A stretch of DNA of 48,430 bases from Microscillaceae bacterium. Its GTDB lineage: Bacteria; Bacteroidota; Bacteroidia; Cytophagales; Microscillaceae. The stretch covers positions 1 to 48,430 of the forward strand of contig JAABSX010000029.1 in the NCBI GenBank assembly GCA_011390205.1, in the 5' to 3' direction. Position 1 is the first letter of the stretch. Every line of letters starts with the position of its first letter. Made by a program: the position numbers and the translations under genes. The notes below the pieces were generated by a model. The model had not been told where the DNA came from. It saw nothing but the letters and a program-made list of their open reading frames with translations, and did not search any database. Shown here piece by piece: positions 16,936 to 25,265 of this stretch.

Positions 16936-18387
16936 TTACACAAATTTACTGAAACTATTGATGGTTTTTTTCTTCTTATCTGTATAAGGCGGGTAGAGCA
17001 TCTTGAGGGTAGTCCAGCCGATGCGTTGGTGCAAGACTGCACGCTCATTGCTAAAAGCCAAAAAGCCATAATGCCCGTGTGTTTTGCCTATTCCACTGTT
17101 ATTTACCCCTCCAAAAGGCAGGTCAGGGTTAGAGATATGGGCAAGGGTTTCATTGATAGCCGAGCCACCTGCTGAGGTGTTTTTAATCACAAACTCTTGG
17201 TTTTTTTTGCTTTTGCTAAAGCAGTAGAGAGCCAAAGGCTTGGGCTTGGTATTGACGTAATCGGTGGCCTCTTTGAGTGCTTTGAAAGACTGAATCGGTA
17301 AGATAGGCCCAAAGATTTCTTCGTGCATAATCTGCATATTGTCATTCACATCTGTCAGAATGGTAGGTGCTATGAAGTTATCATTTTCATTCATCTGAGC
17401 ACCATCCAGTATTTTTGCCCCTTTTTCTATGGCATCTTCTAGCAAGCCTTTGATTCTGCTGAAGTGTCTTTGATTGACGATTCGGGTATAATCAGGTGAT
17501 TCTTCTATAGGTACGCTTCCTTCCTGTCCGTAGAGTTTTTTGATATTTTCTTTGATTTCGGAGATGAGTTCCTCTTGGATATTCTCTTGCACAAGCACAT
17601 AATCAGGTGCTATGCAGGTCTGACCGCAGTTCATGAACTTGCCCCAGACTATTTTTTGGGCTGCATCCTTAATGTCAGTGGTTTCATCTACGATGGTCGG
17701 TGATTTTCCACCAAGTTCTAATGTTACAGAGGTGAGGTGTTTGGCGGCTGCCTCCATGACGATTTTGCCCAACATAGGGCTACCCGTGAAGAAAATATGG
17801 TCAAAAGGTTCTTTGAGTAGGAGCTGGGCGATGGTGGCATCTCCTTCTAGCACGGCTACTTCTTTCTCATCAAAGACTTCGTTGATTATTTTTTTGATAA
17901 GTGCAGAAGTATTTGGGGTCATCTCTGAGGGCTTGATAATAGCAGTATTGCCTGCAGCAATGGCATACAATAGTGGGTCTATGGCAAGTTGGAATGGATA
18001 ATTCCAAGGAGAGATAATCAGCGTAACACCCTTTGGCTCAAAATATACCTTAGAGCTAGAGCCCAGCATGTTGAGGGGGGTAGGCACACGCTTGGGCTTC
18101 ATCCATTTTTTTAAATGTTTAATGGTGTGGGTGATGGTGGCAAGCACACCGAAGATTTCGCCCAAATCTGCTTCTGCCGAAGATTTTTTAAAATCTTTAT
18201 AGACTGCCTCATGGATTTGAGGTCTGTAGTGCAGAATAAGGGCTTTGAGTTTTTTGAGTTTTGCGATACGCTCATTGGCAGTGCTTTCTCTGAGCTGCAG
18301 CGCAAATTGTTTTTGAGCTTTGAAGACTCTTTTTACTTCTTTTTCTAAAGAGGCGGTATCAGGAGTAGATAAAGTAGGGTTTGACAT
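16936..18387 (-). CDS. Aldehyde dehydrogenase (class 3-like)
   Basis: A 483-residue NAD(P)-dependent aldehyde dehydrogenase. Core motifs: IISPWNYPFQLAI, KPSEMTPNTSALI, FFTGSPMLGK, LELGGKSP with Glu224, and GKFMNCGQTC with catalytic Cys258. Length, lack of a long N-terminus and the C-terminal extension LYPPYTDKKKK place it with the class 3 / fatty-aldehyde (YwdH, CoxA-like) group that oxidises medium- and long-chain aliphatic aldehydes. A terminator follows it. It shares strand with the MDR oxidoreductase but is probably a separate unit. Confidence 0.93.
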   Translation of the reverse strand: MSNPTLSTPDTASLEKEVKRVFKAQKQFALQLRESTANERIAKLKKLKALILHYRPQIHEAVYKDFKKSSAEADLGEIFGVLATITHTIKHLKKWMKPKRVPTPLNMLGSSSKVYFEPKGVTLIISPWNYPFQLAIDPLLYAIAAGNTAIIKPSEMTPNTSALIKKIINEVFDEKEVAVLEGDATIAQLLLKEPFDHIFFTGSPMLGKIVMEAAAKHLTSVTLELGGKSPTIVDETTDIKDAAQKIVWGKFMNCGQTCIAPDYVLVQENIQEELISEIKENIKKLYGQEGSVPIEESPDYTRIVNQRHFSRIKGLLEDAIEKGAKILDGAQMNENDNFIAPTILTDVNDNMQIMHEEIFGPILPIQSFKALKEATDYVNTKPKPLALYCFSKSKKNQEFVIKNTSAGGSAINETLAHISNPDLPFGGVNNSGIGKTHGHYGFLAFSNERAVLHQRIGWTTLKMLYPPYTDKKKKTINSFSKFV

Positions 18388-18546
18388 TTTTCAAAAGTTT
18401 AATTCAGCAATTAAGTATGTTTCTTTAGTAGCCTAATGTAGTAAAAATTATTCAAAAACTGAAATTAAAGGCTATTTTTTATACATAAGCCAAGCATAGC
18501 CTTCCGATGAAGTGCATGCTTAGTTTATATAATTGTTTTTTGGTGT

Positions 18547-18939
18547 TTAACCTTTGAGTACAGATTTTATCTCCTCATAGTCTATGCCCATGTGTGAGTT
18601 ATCATAAATGACTTTTCCTTCTGAGATAATGAGGGCTTGCGGAGACTGATGCGTGATGCCGAAGTCTTGTGCTACCTGATTTGAAATATTTCTGTATTGG
18701 ATTAAATCCAAGAAATAAGGCTGTAGCTCAGTCATTTCTTCTTGCTTCCAGTTACGTTCTAAGCGGTTGAGGGCAGAAGCACTGATAGAACAGCGTGTAC
18801 TGTGCTTAAAAATCATGACCTTTTTTGTTTGGGAGATTTCTTTGATTTCCTGAAGCGTAGCGGCGTCGTTGAGGGCTTTCCATTGTATGCCTGTTGCTTT
18901 GGTATCTTGGGTATTTGATTTGAATATATTTTTGAACAT
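18547..18939 (-). CDS. ytxJ: YtxJ-like bacillithiol-system protein (DUF2847)
   Basis: A 130-residue thioredoxin-fold protein. FKHSTRCSISASAL at about 45-58 carries the single reactive Cys50 in the TRCSIS motif of the YtxJ/BrxC family, and SPQALII gives the cis-Pro region. Such proteins are monothiol bacilliredoxins that reverse S-bacillithiolation in the cytoplasm. Its presence suggests that the organism uses bacillithiol. No bsh gene is in the window. Two TAATTTTG boxes (18977-18984 and 18998-19005 on the minus strand) match the -7 consensus upstream, but without a -33. Confidence 0.85.
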   Translation of the reverse strand: MFKNIFKSNTQDTKATGIQWKALNDAATLQEIKEISQTKKVMIFKHSTRCSISASALNRLERNWKQEEMTELQPYFLDLIQYRNISNQVAQDFGITHQSPQALIISEGKVIYDNSHMGIDYEEIKSVLKG

Positions 18940-19063
18940 TTCTTTGGTAATTTTATTTTTTGACTGCTTTGATAATCAAAATTAGCCTTAAATGGTTCAA
19001 AATTAGGGTTTTATGCTCCTAAAATCCAGCATGGAGAAGTGGGCTAGTGTTGCTTTGGCTTGT

Positions 19064-20005
19064 TTATTTGATTTCACCTCCACGGTCTATGTCATAAGTC
19101 ATGACTCCCTTTTCGGTCCATTTTCTGAGCAAGATGGGTTCTTTTTCATCCCACCATTTTTGAGGGTATTGGGTGTCTTGTTTTCTTGCTCGGTTTTCGT
19201 GCCATTCACGCCAAGTACCTACTTTGTGGTTATTTTGGTAATCACCAGATTCAGCCAGCACACCATTTTCGTGGAACCTGTAATACTTCCCTTCTTTCCT
19301 GTCATAGACAACGGGAATAATCTCTTTTGGTTTTTTTTCGGCGGCATCATAGTAAGTGATTTGAGCACTTTCGGGGTATCCTAAATGAAAAGTAATTTTT
19401 TCTAGCAAAACCCCCTTACTGTTCAACTCCGTCCATCGGTCGTGTTTTAGGCCTTTATAGTAGTAGCCTTCTTCACGGAGTTCTTGGTCTCTATATTTTT
19501 GGTATTGCCCGTGTAGCAGATAGGCACTTAGGCCTTTTTTGACTTTTGCTCTGAAGTCATCGTAAGAATCTTGTTTGATTCTTTTGGCTTTGGTATCATA
19601 GTAGTAGATTTCTTTTTGGTAGGGGTCTTTGATGAGGTAGCTATCTTCAATCATTCTAAAAACCTCTACAGTGATGCTGCTAGAGCCTGTTTTGGTAAAA
19701 CCTCCCTTGGTTTTGATGTCAAAATAAATTCTTTTCTTTTTGCTCGTTTTTCTTCTTTTGCTTTGTTTTTCCTCTTCTTTGGCAAGTTTTGCTTCTTCAT
19801 CACTTAGCTCAAATCTTAGGTTAGGTTGGTCTTCATTAAAAAGTTCTTGTTCATCTAATTCTAAAACACCTTCGTCATTTTCTGTTTTTTTGAGATGCTG
19901 GTCTTTTTTTTTCTGGGCAAAACCATAAGAAGTAGCCCCCGGTATTAGTAATAAAAAAACGAAACAAAACGGAAGATATCGAGAAGCATCAAAATGTATT
20001 TTCAT
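19064..20005 (-). CDS. Secreted MORN-like repeat protein
   Basis: Start placed at MKIHFDASRYLPF, giving a signal peptide ending near GFAQ; a longer frame beginning at 20044 would hide it. After a highly charged segment (EDQPNLRFELSDEEAKLAKEE, KRRKTSKKKR) comes a C-terminal half with repeated YYKGLKHDRWTELNSKG, YYRFHENGVLAESGDYQNNHKVGTWREW motifs. These are MORN-like/YwqK-type repeats (G-x-x-x-G-x-W-x-x-W/Y). Such repeats are common in Bacteroidota secreted proteins of unknown role; the family's toxin-antitoxin label is not supported by context here. Confidence 0.75.
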   Translation of the reverse strand: MKIHFDASRYLPFCFVFLLLIPGATSYGFAQKKKDQHLKKTENDEGVLELDEQELFNEDQPNLRFELSDEEAKLAKEEEKQSKRRKTSKKKRIYFDIKTKGGFTKTGSSSITVEVFRMIEDSYLIKDPYQKEIYYYDTKAKRIKQDSYDDFRAKVKKGLSAYLLHGQYQKYRDQELREEGYYYKGLKHDRWTELNSKGVLLEKITFHLGYPESAQITYYDAAEKKPKEIIPVVYDRKEGKYYRFHENGVLAESGDYQNNHKVGTWREWHENRARKQDTQYPQKWWDEKEPILLRKWTEKGVMTYDIDRGGEIK

Positions 20006-20129
20006 TGCTATTGGCGTATTTGTGTTGGGATGATTTCTAGGCATAACGAGTGTTTTTCATAAATATTAACCAAAGTTCTTAGAATTTACCACTGTAATAG
20101 CATCACTCTTGCACAGTGCAGTACATCAC

Positions 20130-20171
20130 AAAAAAAACCTATCCCACATAAGTGAGACAGGCTTTTTTTAT
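20130..20171. terminator. Bidirectional terminator
   Basis: A 12-bp imperfect stem (AACCTATCCCAC / GTGAGACAGGCT) with a four-base loop is flanked by A and T tracts. It lies after the acidic lipoprotein gene (minus strand). Confidence 0.75.
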
Positions 20172-20209
20172 AGAGTTAAGAAACCCTAGAATAAATTAAA
20201 GAGTAATTA

Positions 20210-20434
20210 CTATTTAACTTCTTCTACTGGAGTTTCAGTTTCTGATTTTACTGTAGTGTCTTCTTCTACCGCTTCTACTTCAGCAGGCTCAGTAGTTTCT
20301 TCAGTAGTTTCTTCTGTAGTTTCCTCAGTTGTAGGCTCTTCAGTTTCAGTACCTTCAGTAGTTTCGCCACCGCCACAAGCAGTAGTGAATGTTAAGAATC
20401 CGAAAAGGGCGAATAATAAAATTAACTTTTTCAT
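20210..20434 (-). CDS. Small acidic Thr/Glu-repeat lipoprotein
   Basis: A 74-residue lipoprotein: signal peptide MKKLILLFALFGFLTFTTAC with lipidated Cys20 followed by GGG, then about 50 residues made almost entirely of Thr and Glu (repeated TTEE units). Mature charge is strongly negative and the chain is predicted disordered. Such short acidic lipoproteins are frequent in Bacteroidota genomes, and no function is known. No other domain is present. The neighbouring sigma factor gene is divergent, 206 bases away. Confidence 0.8.
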   Translation of the reverse strand: MKKLILLFALFGFLTFTTACGGGETTEGTETEEPTTEETTEETTEETTEPAEVEAVEEDTTVKSETETPVEEVK

Positions 20435-20640
20435 AAAAATAAAAATTAAATTAAGTGATTTTTAGATGCCCTTTATACTAGAAGTCAAGAAAGGTAAACC
20501 ACTGAATTAAAAAAAAATAAAAAAAAGTTTTTGGGTTACGTTTAAGACTTTTTAGAATAAATGGTAGATTTTAAGAATCTCACTAAATTGCACGTAGTTT
20601 TTAAAGGGCTATGTGATTTTAGGTTTCTTAAAACATAAAT

Positions 20641-21216
20641 ATGAGTGAAAGCGAATATCATTTTGAGTTAAAGTGGGTAGAGCAGATTCGGCAGGGAGAT
20701 TCTGGGGCTTTGAAAAAGCTTTATAAAGACAATTATCCCAGTATTGCACATTTTGTGTTAAATAACAGCGGGACAGATACTGAGGCAAAGGATGTTTATC
20801 AAGAAAGTATCATTGTTTTTTATGAAAAAATACAAAACCCAGCCTTTCAGCTAAACTGTTTGGTTAAAACTTTCTTATACTCAGTAGCAAGGCGGCTTTG
20901 GTTCAAAAGATTATCTGAGAAAAACCGCTATGTAGGTAAAATTACCGATTATGAGGATTTTGTGGATTTTTCGGAGGCTGAAACTGAAAACATACATGAG
21001 GGGGAAGAAAGATTCAGACAAATGGAGCAGGCACTCGAGCAAATCGGAGAGCCTTGCCAGACTATTTTGAAAGATTTCTATATTCATAAACACTCTATGC
21101 AAGAAATCGCTGAGAAGATGGGCTACACGGGTACTGACAATGCCAAAACTCAAAAATACAAATGCCTACAGCGCCTAAAGAAATTATTCTTTAAAGATTA
21201 CAGTTTTAAAGCATAA
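20641..21216 (+). CDS. ECF-type RNA polymerase sigma factor
   Basis: A 191-residue ECF sigma factor. Region 2 is around residues 20-95 (KKLYKDNYPSIAHFV, AKDVYQESIIVFYEKIQ). Region 4 is at about 135-187, with the helix-turn-helix SMQEIAEKMGYTGTDNAKTQKYKCLQRLKKLF. It redirects RNA polymerase to stress promoters. The next gene on the strand encodes a membrane protein with an anti-sigma-like cytoplasmic part, 173 bases away, so the two are probably a pair. It has no C-terminal extension. Confidence 0.92.
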   Translation: MSESEYHFELKWVEQIRQGDSGALKKLYKDNYPSIAHFVLNNSGTDTEAKDVYQESIIVFYEKIQNPAFQLNCLVKTFLYSVARRLWFKRLSEKNRYVGKITDYEDFVDFSEAETENIHEGEERFRQMEQALEQIGEPCQTILKDFYIHKHSMQEIAEKMGYTGTDNAKTQKYKCLQRLKKLFFKDYSFKA

Positions 21217-21389
21217 AAAGTAACTTTACTCAGAAAAAATTGTAATCAATATAGAAACATAAATAAATGGATAATTTAAGATGATTATTGATTATCAATA
21301 CATTAAATCGTAAAATAATATATACTAATTCTGTATAACTACTTATAGAAGTTTAAAACACAAATCTGCCTAAAAATGAAAATACGGTC

Positions 21390-22523
21390 ATGAAAGAAGA
21401 CAAGCCCATATTTATACAGCAAATTGAAGATTACTTGTCCCAAAACCTGGATGAGATACAGAGAGCAGCATTTGAACAACAACTCGAGGTGCATCCTGAG
21501 CTTCAAAAAGAAGTGGATGACTACCGAGTACTCTTTGATGGATTAGAATCTTATCAGCGTAGAAAAAACCTGAGTGCACAGCTAGAAAGCTTTCACCAAG
21601 AAATGACCAAAACTACCATACTGAGTGTTACTTCACAAGTAGCTAAACCTCAGCCGAGACAATTTTTCTTGACCCTAAAAAAATACAGTCCTAATCTGCT
21701 CGTAGCTGCCTCAGTAGCCATTCTTGCTATTTTTACCACTATTTGGGTCTTAGATGACAGTGTCCGCTCCATAGAGCAGAAGCAAAAAAGTTATTTCTTA
21801 TCACTCCGAAGAGACATCAACAAGGTAAAACAAAAACAAGAAAAATTGGCAAAAGACCAGAAAATAAGCCAAGACCCTAAGCCTGTCAGAGAATATGGCG
21901 CAACTGCCTTTGTGATTTCTAGTAATGGATACCTTGTTACAAACTATCACGTGGTCAAAGATGCAGACTCTATTTATGTAGAATCTACAAAAGACAAGAC
22001 TTCTTTGAGCTTCAAGGTAGAGAATATTTACAGTGACCCTGCCAAAGATTTGGCTGTCTTACGTATCACAGACCCTGATTTCATTGGTTTTGCGGAGCTG
22101 CCCTATACCATAAGAGGTGAGGAGGCAAACCTAGGTGAAGATGTATTTACGCTTGCCTACCCACGCCAAGAAATGGTCTATGGAGAAGGCTCTATCAGTG
22201 CCCAATCAGGCTACAGAGGAGATACACTTACTTATCAAATCTCTATTCCTGTAAATCCAGGCAACAGTGGTGGGCCTCTTTTGGATGCTCAAGGGAATCT
22301 CATCGGCATCGTGGTAGGCAAGCACTTGGCAATGGATGGAGCTGCTTTTGCGGTAAAGGTAAAGCATTTAAAGGCTGATCTAGATTCCTTAGCACTAAAT
22401 ACAGATATGCCTCCTATCTTGATTCCTAAAAGTAGCCACATACAGTTTTTAAAACGCCCCGAACAGATTGATTTGTTGAAAGATTTTGTGTTTGTGGTGC
22501 GTGTTTACAATGGCAAAGAATAA
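21390..22523 (+). CDS. Anti-sigma-like membrane protein with trypsin-like protease domain
   Basis: A 377-residue protein in three parts. Residues 1-100 are cytoplasmic and helical (EDYLSQNLDEIQRAAFEQQL...), like the N-terminus of transmembrane anti-sigma factors without a zinc site. Residues 102-120 (NLLVAASVAILAIFTTIWV) form one membrane helix. Residues 165-345 are an extracytoplasmic S1C/DegP-type serine protease domain with His187 (VTNYHVV), Asp220 (AKDLAVL) and Ser293 (NPGNSGGPLL). No PDZ domain follows. Between them lies a coiled coil (about 125-157). It sits downstream of the ECF sigma factor; that pairing and the N-terminus suggest the sigma factor is held by this protein and released when the protease side senses or cleaves something. 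Catalytic residues all look intact. Confidence 0.8.
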   Translation: MKEDKPIFIQQIEDYLSQNLDEIQRAAFEQQLEVHPELQKEVDDYRVLFDGLESYQRRKNLSAQLESFHQEMTKTTILSVTSQVAKPQPRQFFLTLKKYSPNLLVAASVAILAIFTTIWVLDDSVRSIEQKQKSYFLSLRRDINKVKQKQEKLAKDQKISQDPKPVREYGATAFVISSNGYLVTNYHVVKDADSIYVESTKDKTSLSFKVENIYSDPAKDLAVLRITDPDFIGFAELPYTIRGEEANLGEDVFTLAYPRQEMVYGEGSISAQSGYRGDTLTYQISIPVNPGNSGGPLLDAQGNLIGIVVGKHLAMDGAAFAVKVKHLKADLDSLALNTDMPPILIPKSSHIQFLKRPEQIDLLKDFVFVVRVYNGKE

Positions 22524-22572
22524 AACAATTTGCGCTCGGCTGTGAAGACACAAGCAAAGCTGATAATACCGT

Positions 22573-22624
22573 AAAAAAAACAAAGGGTCGCTTCATAGAT
22601 GGATACATCGGGGCGACCCTTTTT
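22573..22624. terminator. Bidirectional terminator between protease gene and tatC
   Basis: GGGTCGC and GCGACCC form a GC-rich stem flanked by an A tract on the left and a T tract on the right, between convergent genes. Confidence 0.85.
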
Positions 22625-22689
22625 CTTGGGTATTGTTTTATGAAAAATAAATATTACAGCCTGTTGGTCATTGTCTTGGTGTATAGATG

Positions 22690-23565
22690 CTAGGCTTTTG
22701 CTGCTTCTTTGAAGTATTTCTTTTCTACCCTTGCTGCTATCCCGATGCTTAACTCATACAGCAAGCTCAAAGGAATGGAAATCAATACCTGACTAAATAC
22801 ATCAGGTGGTGTGATAATCGCCGAAATCACCAAGATAATCACAATGGCATGGCGGCGGTAGGTACGCATAAATTTCGGTGAAATCAAGCCTACTCTTGCC
22901 AAGAAAAATACCACAATGGGAAGTTGAAACAAGAAAGCACAGGCAAGCACCAAAGTAAGCAATGTAGAAACATAAGAAGTAATGTCAATCTCATTCTGAA
23001 TGCTGGGGTCTATCTGATAGCTTGATAAAAAATTGATAGACAAAGGTGCTACAATGTAATACCCAAAAAACACACCTAACAAGAATAAAAAACTCACATA
23101 AACCGATGCACCACGTGCTGCTTTTTGCTCTTTTTTATACAGCCCTGGCCTAATAAACCGCCAAAGCTCCCAAAAAACATATGGAAAAGCACAGACCAAG
23201 CCAATCATCACCGATGCCGTGATGTGCATCATAAACTGACCACTCAAAGTGCGGTTCTGAATAATAAAATTCATAGAATCTATACACAGTGCAGGAGAGT
23301 TGAGCCAATCTGCAGCCGCACACATTTGTTTATAAGTCCAGAAATCAGGGCGTGCTGGTGCAAGAATGATATGATGAAAAACCCACGGACCATTTATAAA
23401 GGCAATGACCATAAACACCACTACAGCTGCAAGCCCTCGGATTAAGTGCCAACGTAACTGCTCGAGATGGTCTAAAAAAGACATCTCTGATGCCTCTATA
23501 TCTTCGGCATCAGGGTCTTTAAGGTGTTTTTCTAGGTCTTCGTTCGTAATTTGATCTAAGGGCAT
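22690..23565 (-). CDS. tatC: Twin-arginine translocase subunit TatC
   Basis: TatC is the core of the Tat export complex in the inner membrane and recognises RR signal peptides. The 291-residue product has six membrane helices. Diagnostic segments are MSFLDHLEQLRWHLIRG before helix 1 and FPYVFWELWRFIRPGLYKKE with conserved Pro/Glu/Trp. The N-terminal 28 residues are an acidic extension. The gene starts six bases after the glyA stop, so the two are co-transcribed (glyA first). TatA/B are not in the window. A Tat-type amine oxidase lies divergently about 1.7 kb away. Confidence 0.96.
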   Translation of the reverse strand: MPLDQITNEDLEKHLKDPDAEDIEASEMSFLDHLEQLRWHLIRGLAAVVVFMVIAFINGPWVFHHIILAPARPDFWTYKQMCAAADWLNSPALCIDSMNFIIQNRTLSGQFMMHITASVMIGLVCAFPYVFWELWRFIRPGLYKKEQKAARGASVYVSFLFLLGVFFGYYIVAPLSINFLSSYQIDPSIQNEIDITSYVSTLLTLVLACAFLFQLPIVVFFLARVGLISPKFMRTYRRHAIVIILVISAIITPPDVFSQVLISIPLSLLYELSIGIAARVEKKYFKEAAKA

Positions 23566-23571
23566 ATTTTT

Positions 23572-24867
23572 TTAAGCTTTAAATAAAGGATAAGATTGCA
23601 TCCATTCATTGATTTCTTTACGGACTGTACTGATTTTTGACTCATCACTGTGATTCATCAATACAGTATCTATGTAAGTTACGATTTGCTCCATATCACT
23701 TTCCAAAAGCCCACGAGTAGTGATGGCTGCTGTGCCTAGACGCATTCCTGAAGTTACAAAAGGAGATTTGTCATCAAAAGGTACCATGTTTTTATTGATG
23801 GTAATGTCTGCTTTGATAAGTGTATTTTCGGCGATTTTTCCAGTAAGATTTTTGGAGCGTAAGTCTATGAGCATCAAGTGGTTATCTGTACCCCCTGAGA
23901 TGATTTGGTAGCCTTTGTCTATGAATGCCTTTGCCATTGCTTGAGCATTTTTCTGTACTTGGACTGTATAAGCAAGAAAGCTATCTTCTAAGGCTTCACC
24001 ATAAGCCACAGCTTTGGCAGCGATGATATGTTCTAGAGGGCCTCCTTGAGTACCAGGGAATACGCCACTATCTAAGAGGGCAGACATCATGCGTAGCTCG
24101 CCCTTGGGTGTTTTGATTCCAAAAGGATTTTCAAAATCTTCACGCATCATAATCATTCCTCCACGAGGGCCTCGGAGGGTTTTGTGGGTGGTGGTAGTTA
24201 CGATGTGGCAATGCTCCAGAGGATCATTCAATAATCCTTTGGCAATGAGCCCAGAAGGGTGCGAAATATCCGCCAGCAGCAAAGCTCCTACTTGGTCAGC
24301 GATGCTTCGGAGGCGGGCATAATCCCAATCACGAGAATAGGCAGAAGCACCACAAATCAGGAGTTTAGGCTTTACAGCAAGTGCTTTTTGCTCCACCTTG
24401 TCCCAGTCAATCAGCCCCGAATCAGGCTCTACCCCATAAAAATTAGGTTGGTAGAGTTTTCCCGAGAAATTAACAGGTGAGCCGTGTGTCAGGTGTCCTC
24501 CATGGGCAAGGTCAAAGCCCAAGATTTTATCACCAGCCTCTAAGATGGCAAGCATCACGGCAGCATTGGCTTGTGCACCAGAATGTGGCTGCACATTTGC
24601 CCAAGTAGCCCCGAAGAGAGCCTTGGCTCGGTCTATGGCGAGCTGCTCTATTTGATCTACCACCTCACAGCCTCCGTAGTATCTCTTACCAGGAAGCCCT
24701 TCGGCATATTTATTAGTCAGGACGGAGCCTGCAGCGTGCATCACAGATTCGGAGGCGAAATTTTCAGAGGCAATCAGCTCAATGCCACGCATCTGTCGGG
24801 TTTTTTCTTCATTGATAAGGTCAAAGATTTGAGTGTCTTTCAGTGTGGAGGTAGGTGTTTCTATCAT
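23572..24867 (-). CDS. glyA: Serine hydroxymethyltransferase
   Basis: SHMT interconverts serine plus tetrahydrofolate with glycine and 5,10-methylene-THF, using PLP. The 431-residue protein has [25 protein letters not shown], and the PLP lysine Lys229 in [15 protein letters not shown]. The gene leads a glyA-tatC unit. A possible -7 box TAAATTTG is at 24945-24952 on the minus strand. No glycine riboswitch is recognisable in the 400-base region upstream. Confidence 0.97.
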   Translation of the reverse strand: MIETPTSTLKDTQIFDLINEEKTRQMRGIELIASENFASESVMHAAGSVLTNKYAEGLPGKRYYGGCEVVDQIEQLAIDRAKALFGATWANVQPHSGAQANAAVMLAILEAGDKILGFDLAHGGHLTHGSPVNFSGKLYQPNFYGVEPDSGLIDWDKVEQKALAVKPKLLICGASAYSRDWDYARLRSIADQVGALLLADISHPSGLIAKGLLNDPLEHCHIVTTTTHKTLRGPRGGMIMMREDFENPFGIKTPKGELRMMSALLDSGVFPGTQGGPLEHIIAAKAVAYGEALEDSFLAYTVQVQKNAQAMAKAFIDKGYQIISGGTDNHLMLIDLRSKNLTGKIAENTLIKADITINKNMVPFDDKSPFVTSGMRLGTAAITTRGLLESDMEQIVTYIDTVLMNHSDESKISTVRKEINEWMQSYPLFKA

Positions 24868-25265
24868 TTCTTTATTTTTTTGTTAAATAGAGTTTCAATC
24901 TGAAATATGTTGATTTAAAGATTTTTAGATACAACATAGTTTTACAAATTTAATACATTTGTGGCTAAAAAAAGAACAGTGCAAAGGAAGTTAGATACTT
25001 TTCATAAGCCGCCCTGTTTGTTGAGTAGAAGTCAAGGTCATTAGATAGTTTGACCGTACCTAGTGCAAGATACTATCTTTAATTCCAAAACCACACCTTC
25101 TTGTTTCTATTTAAAGAATCATACTTTACAAAAAAGCTCATTTCAACTATTTTATTTTTACACATGATTATTTTTCCAAAAAAAAATCTTACCTTGAGGT
25201 ATTCAAAATAGAAATTCATAACTCCAAAAATATTTTAGATAAAGTTAAAATTAAACCTCAATACT
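24868..25265. other. Divergent intergenic region between glyA and amine oxidase
   Basis: About 400 AT-rich bases. I see no gene. A possible imperfect hairpin at 25043-25078 (AGATAGT-TTG ... CAA-GAT-ACTATCT) is present. Promoters for both divergent genes should lie here, but only a single -7 match was found (24945-24952, minus). Confidence 0.5.

Noticed and set aside
19064-20005. MORN-like protein as the antitoxin of a toxin-antitoxin pair
   Set aside because: The YwqK label is a database habit. No toxin-like gene adjoins it, and the protein is secreted.
20256-20465. 69-codon Ser/Val-rich open frame
   Set aside because: It is the reverse reading of the TTEE repeats in the acidic lipoprotein gene and has no independent support.
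25043-25078. Possible riboswitch or small RNA upstream of glyA
   Set aside because: Only one weak hairpin with no known riboswitch core, no tandem aptamer and no promoter/terminator pair.
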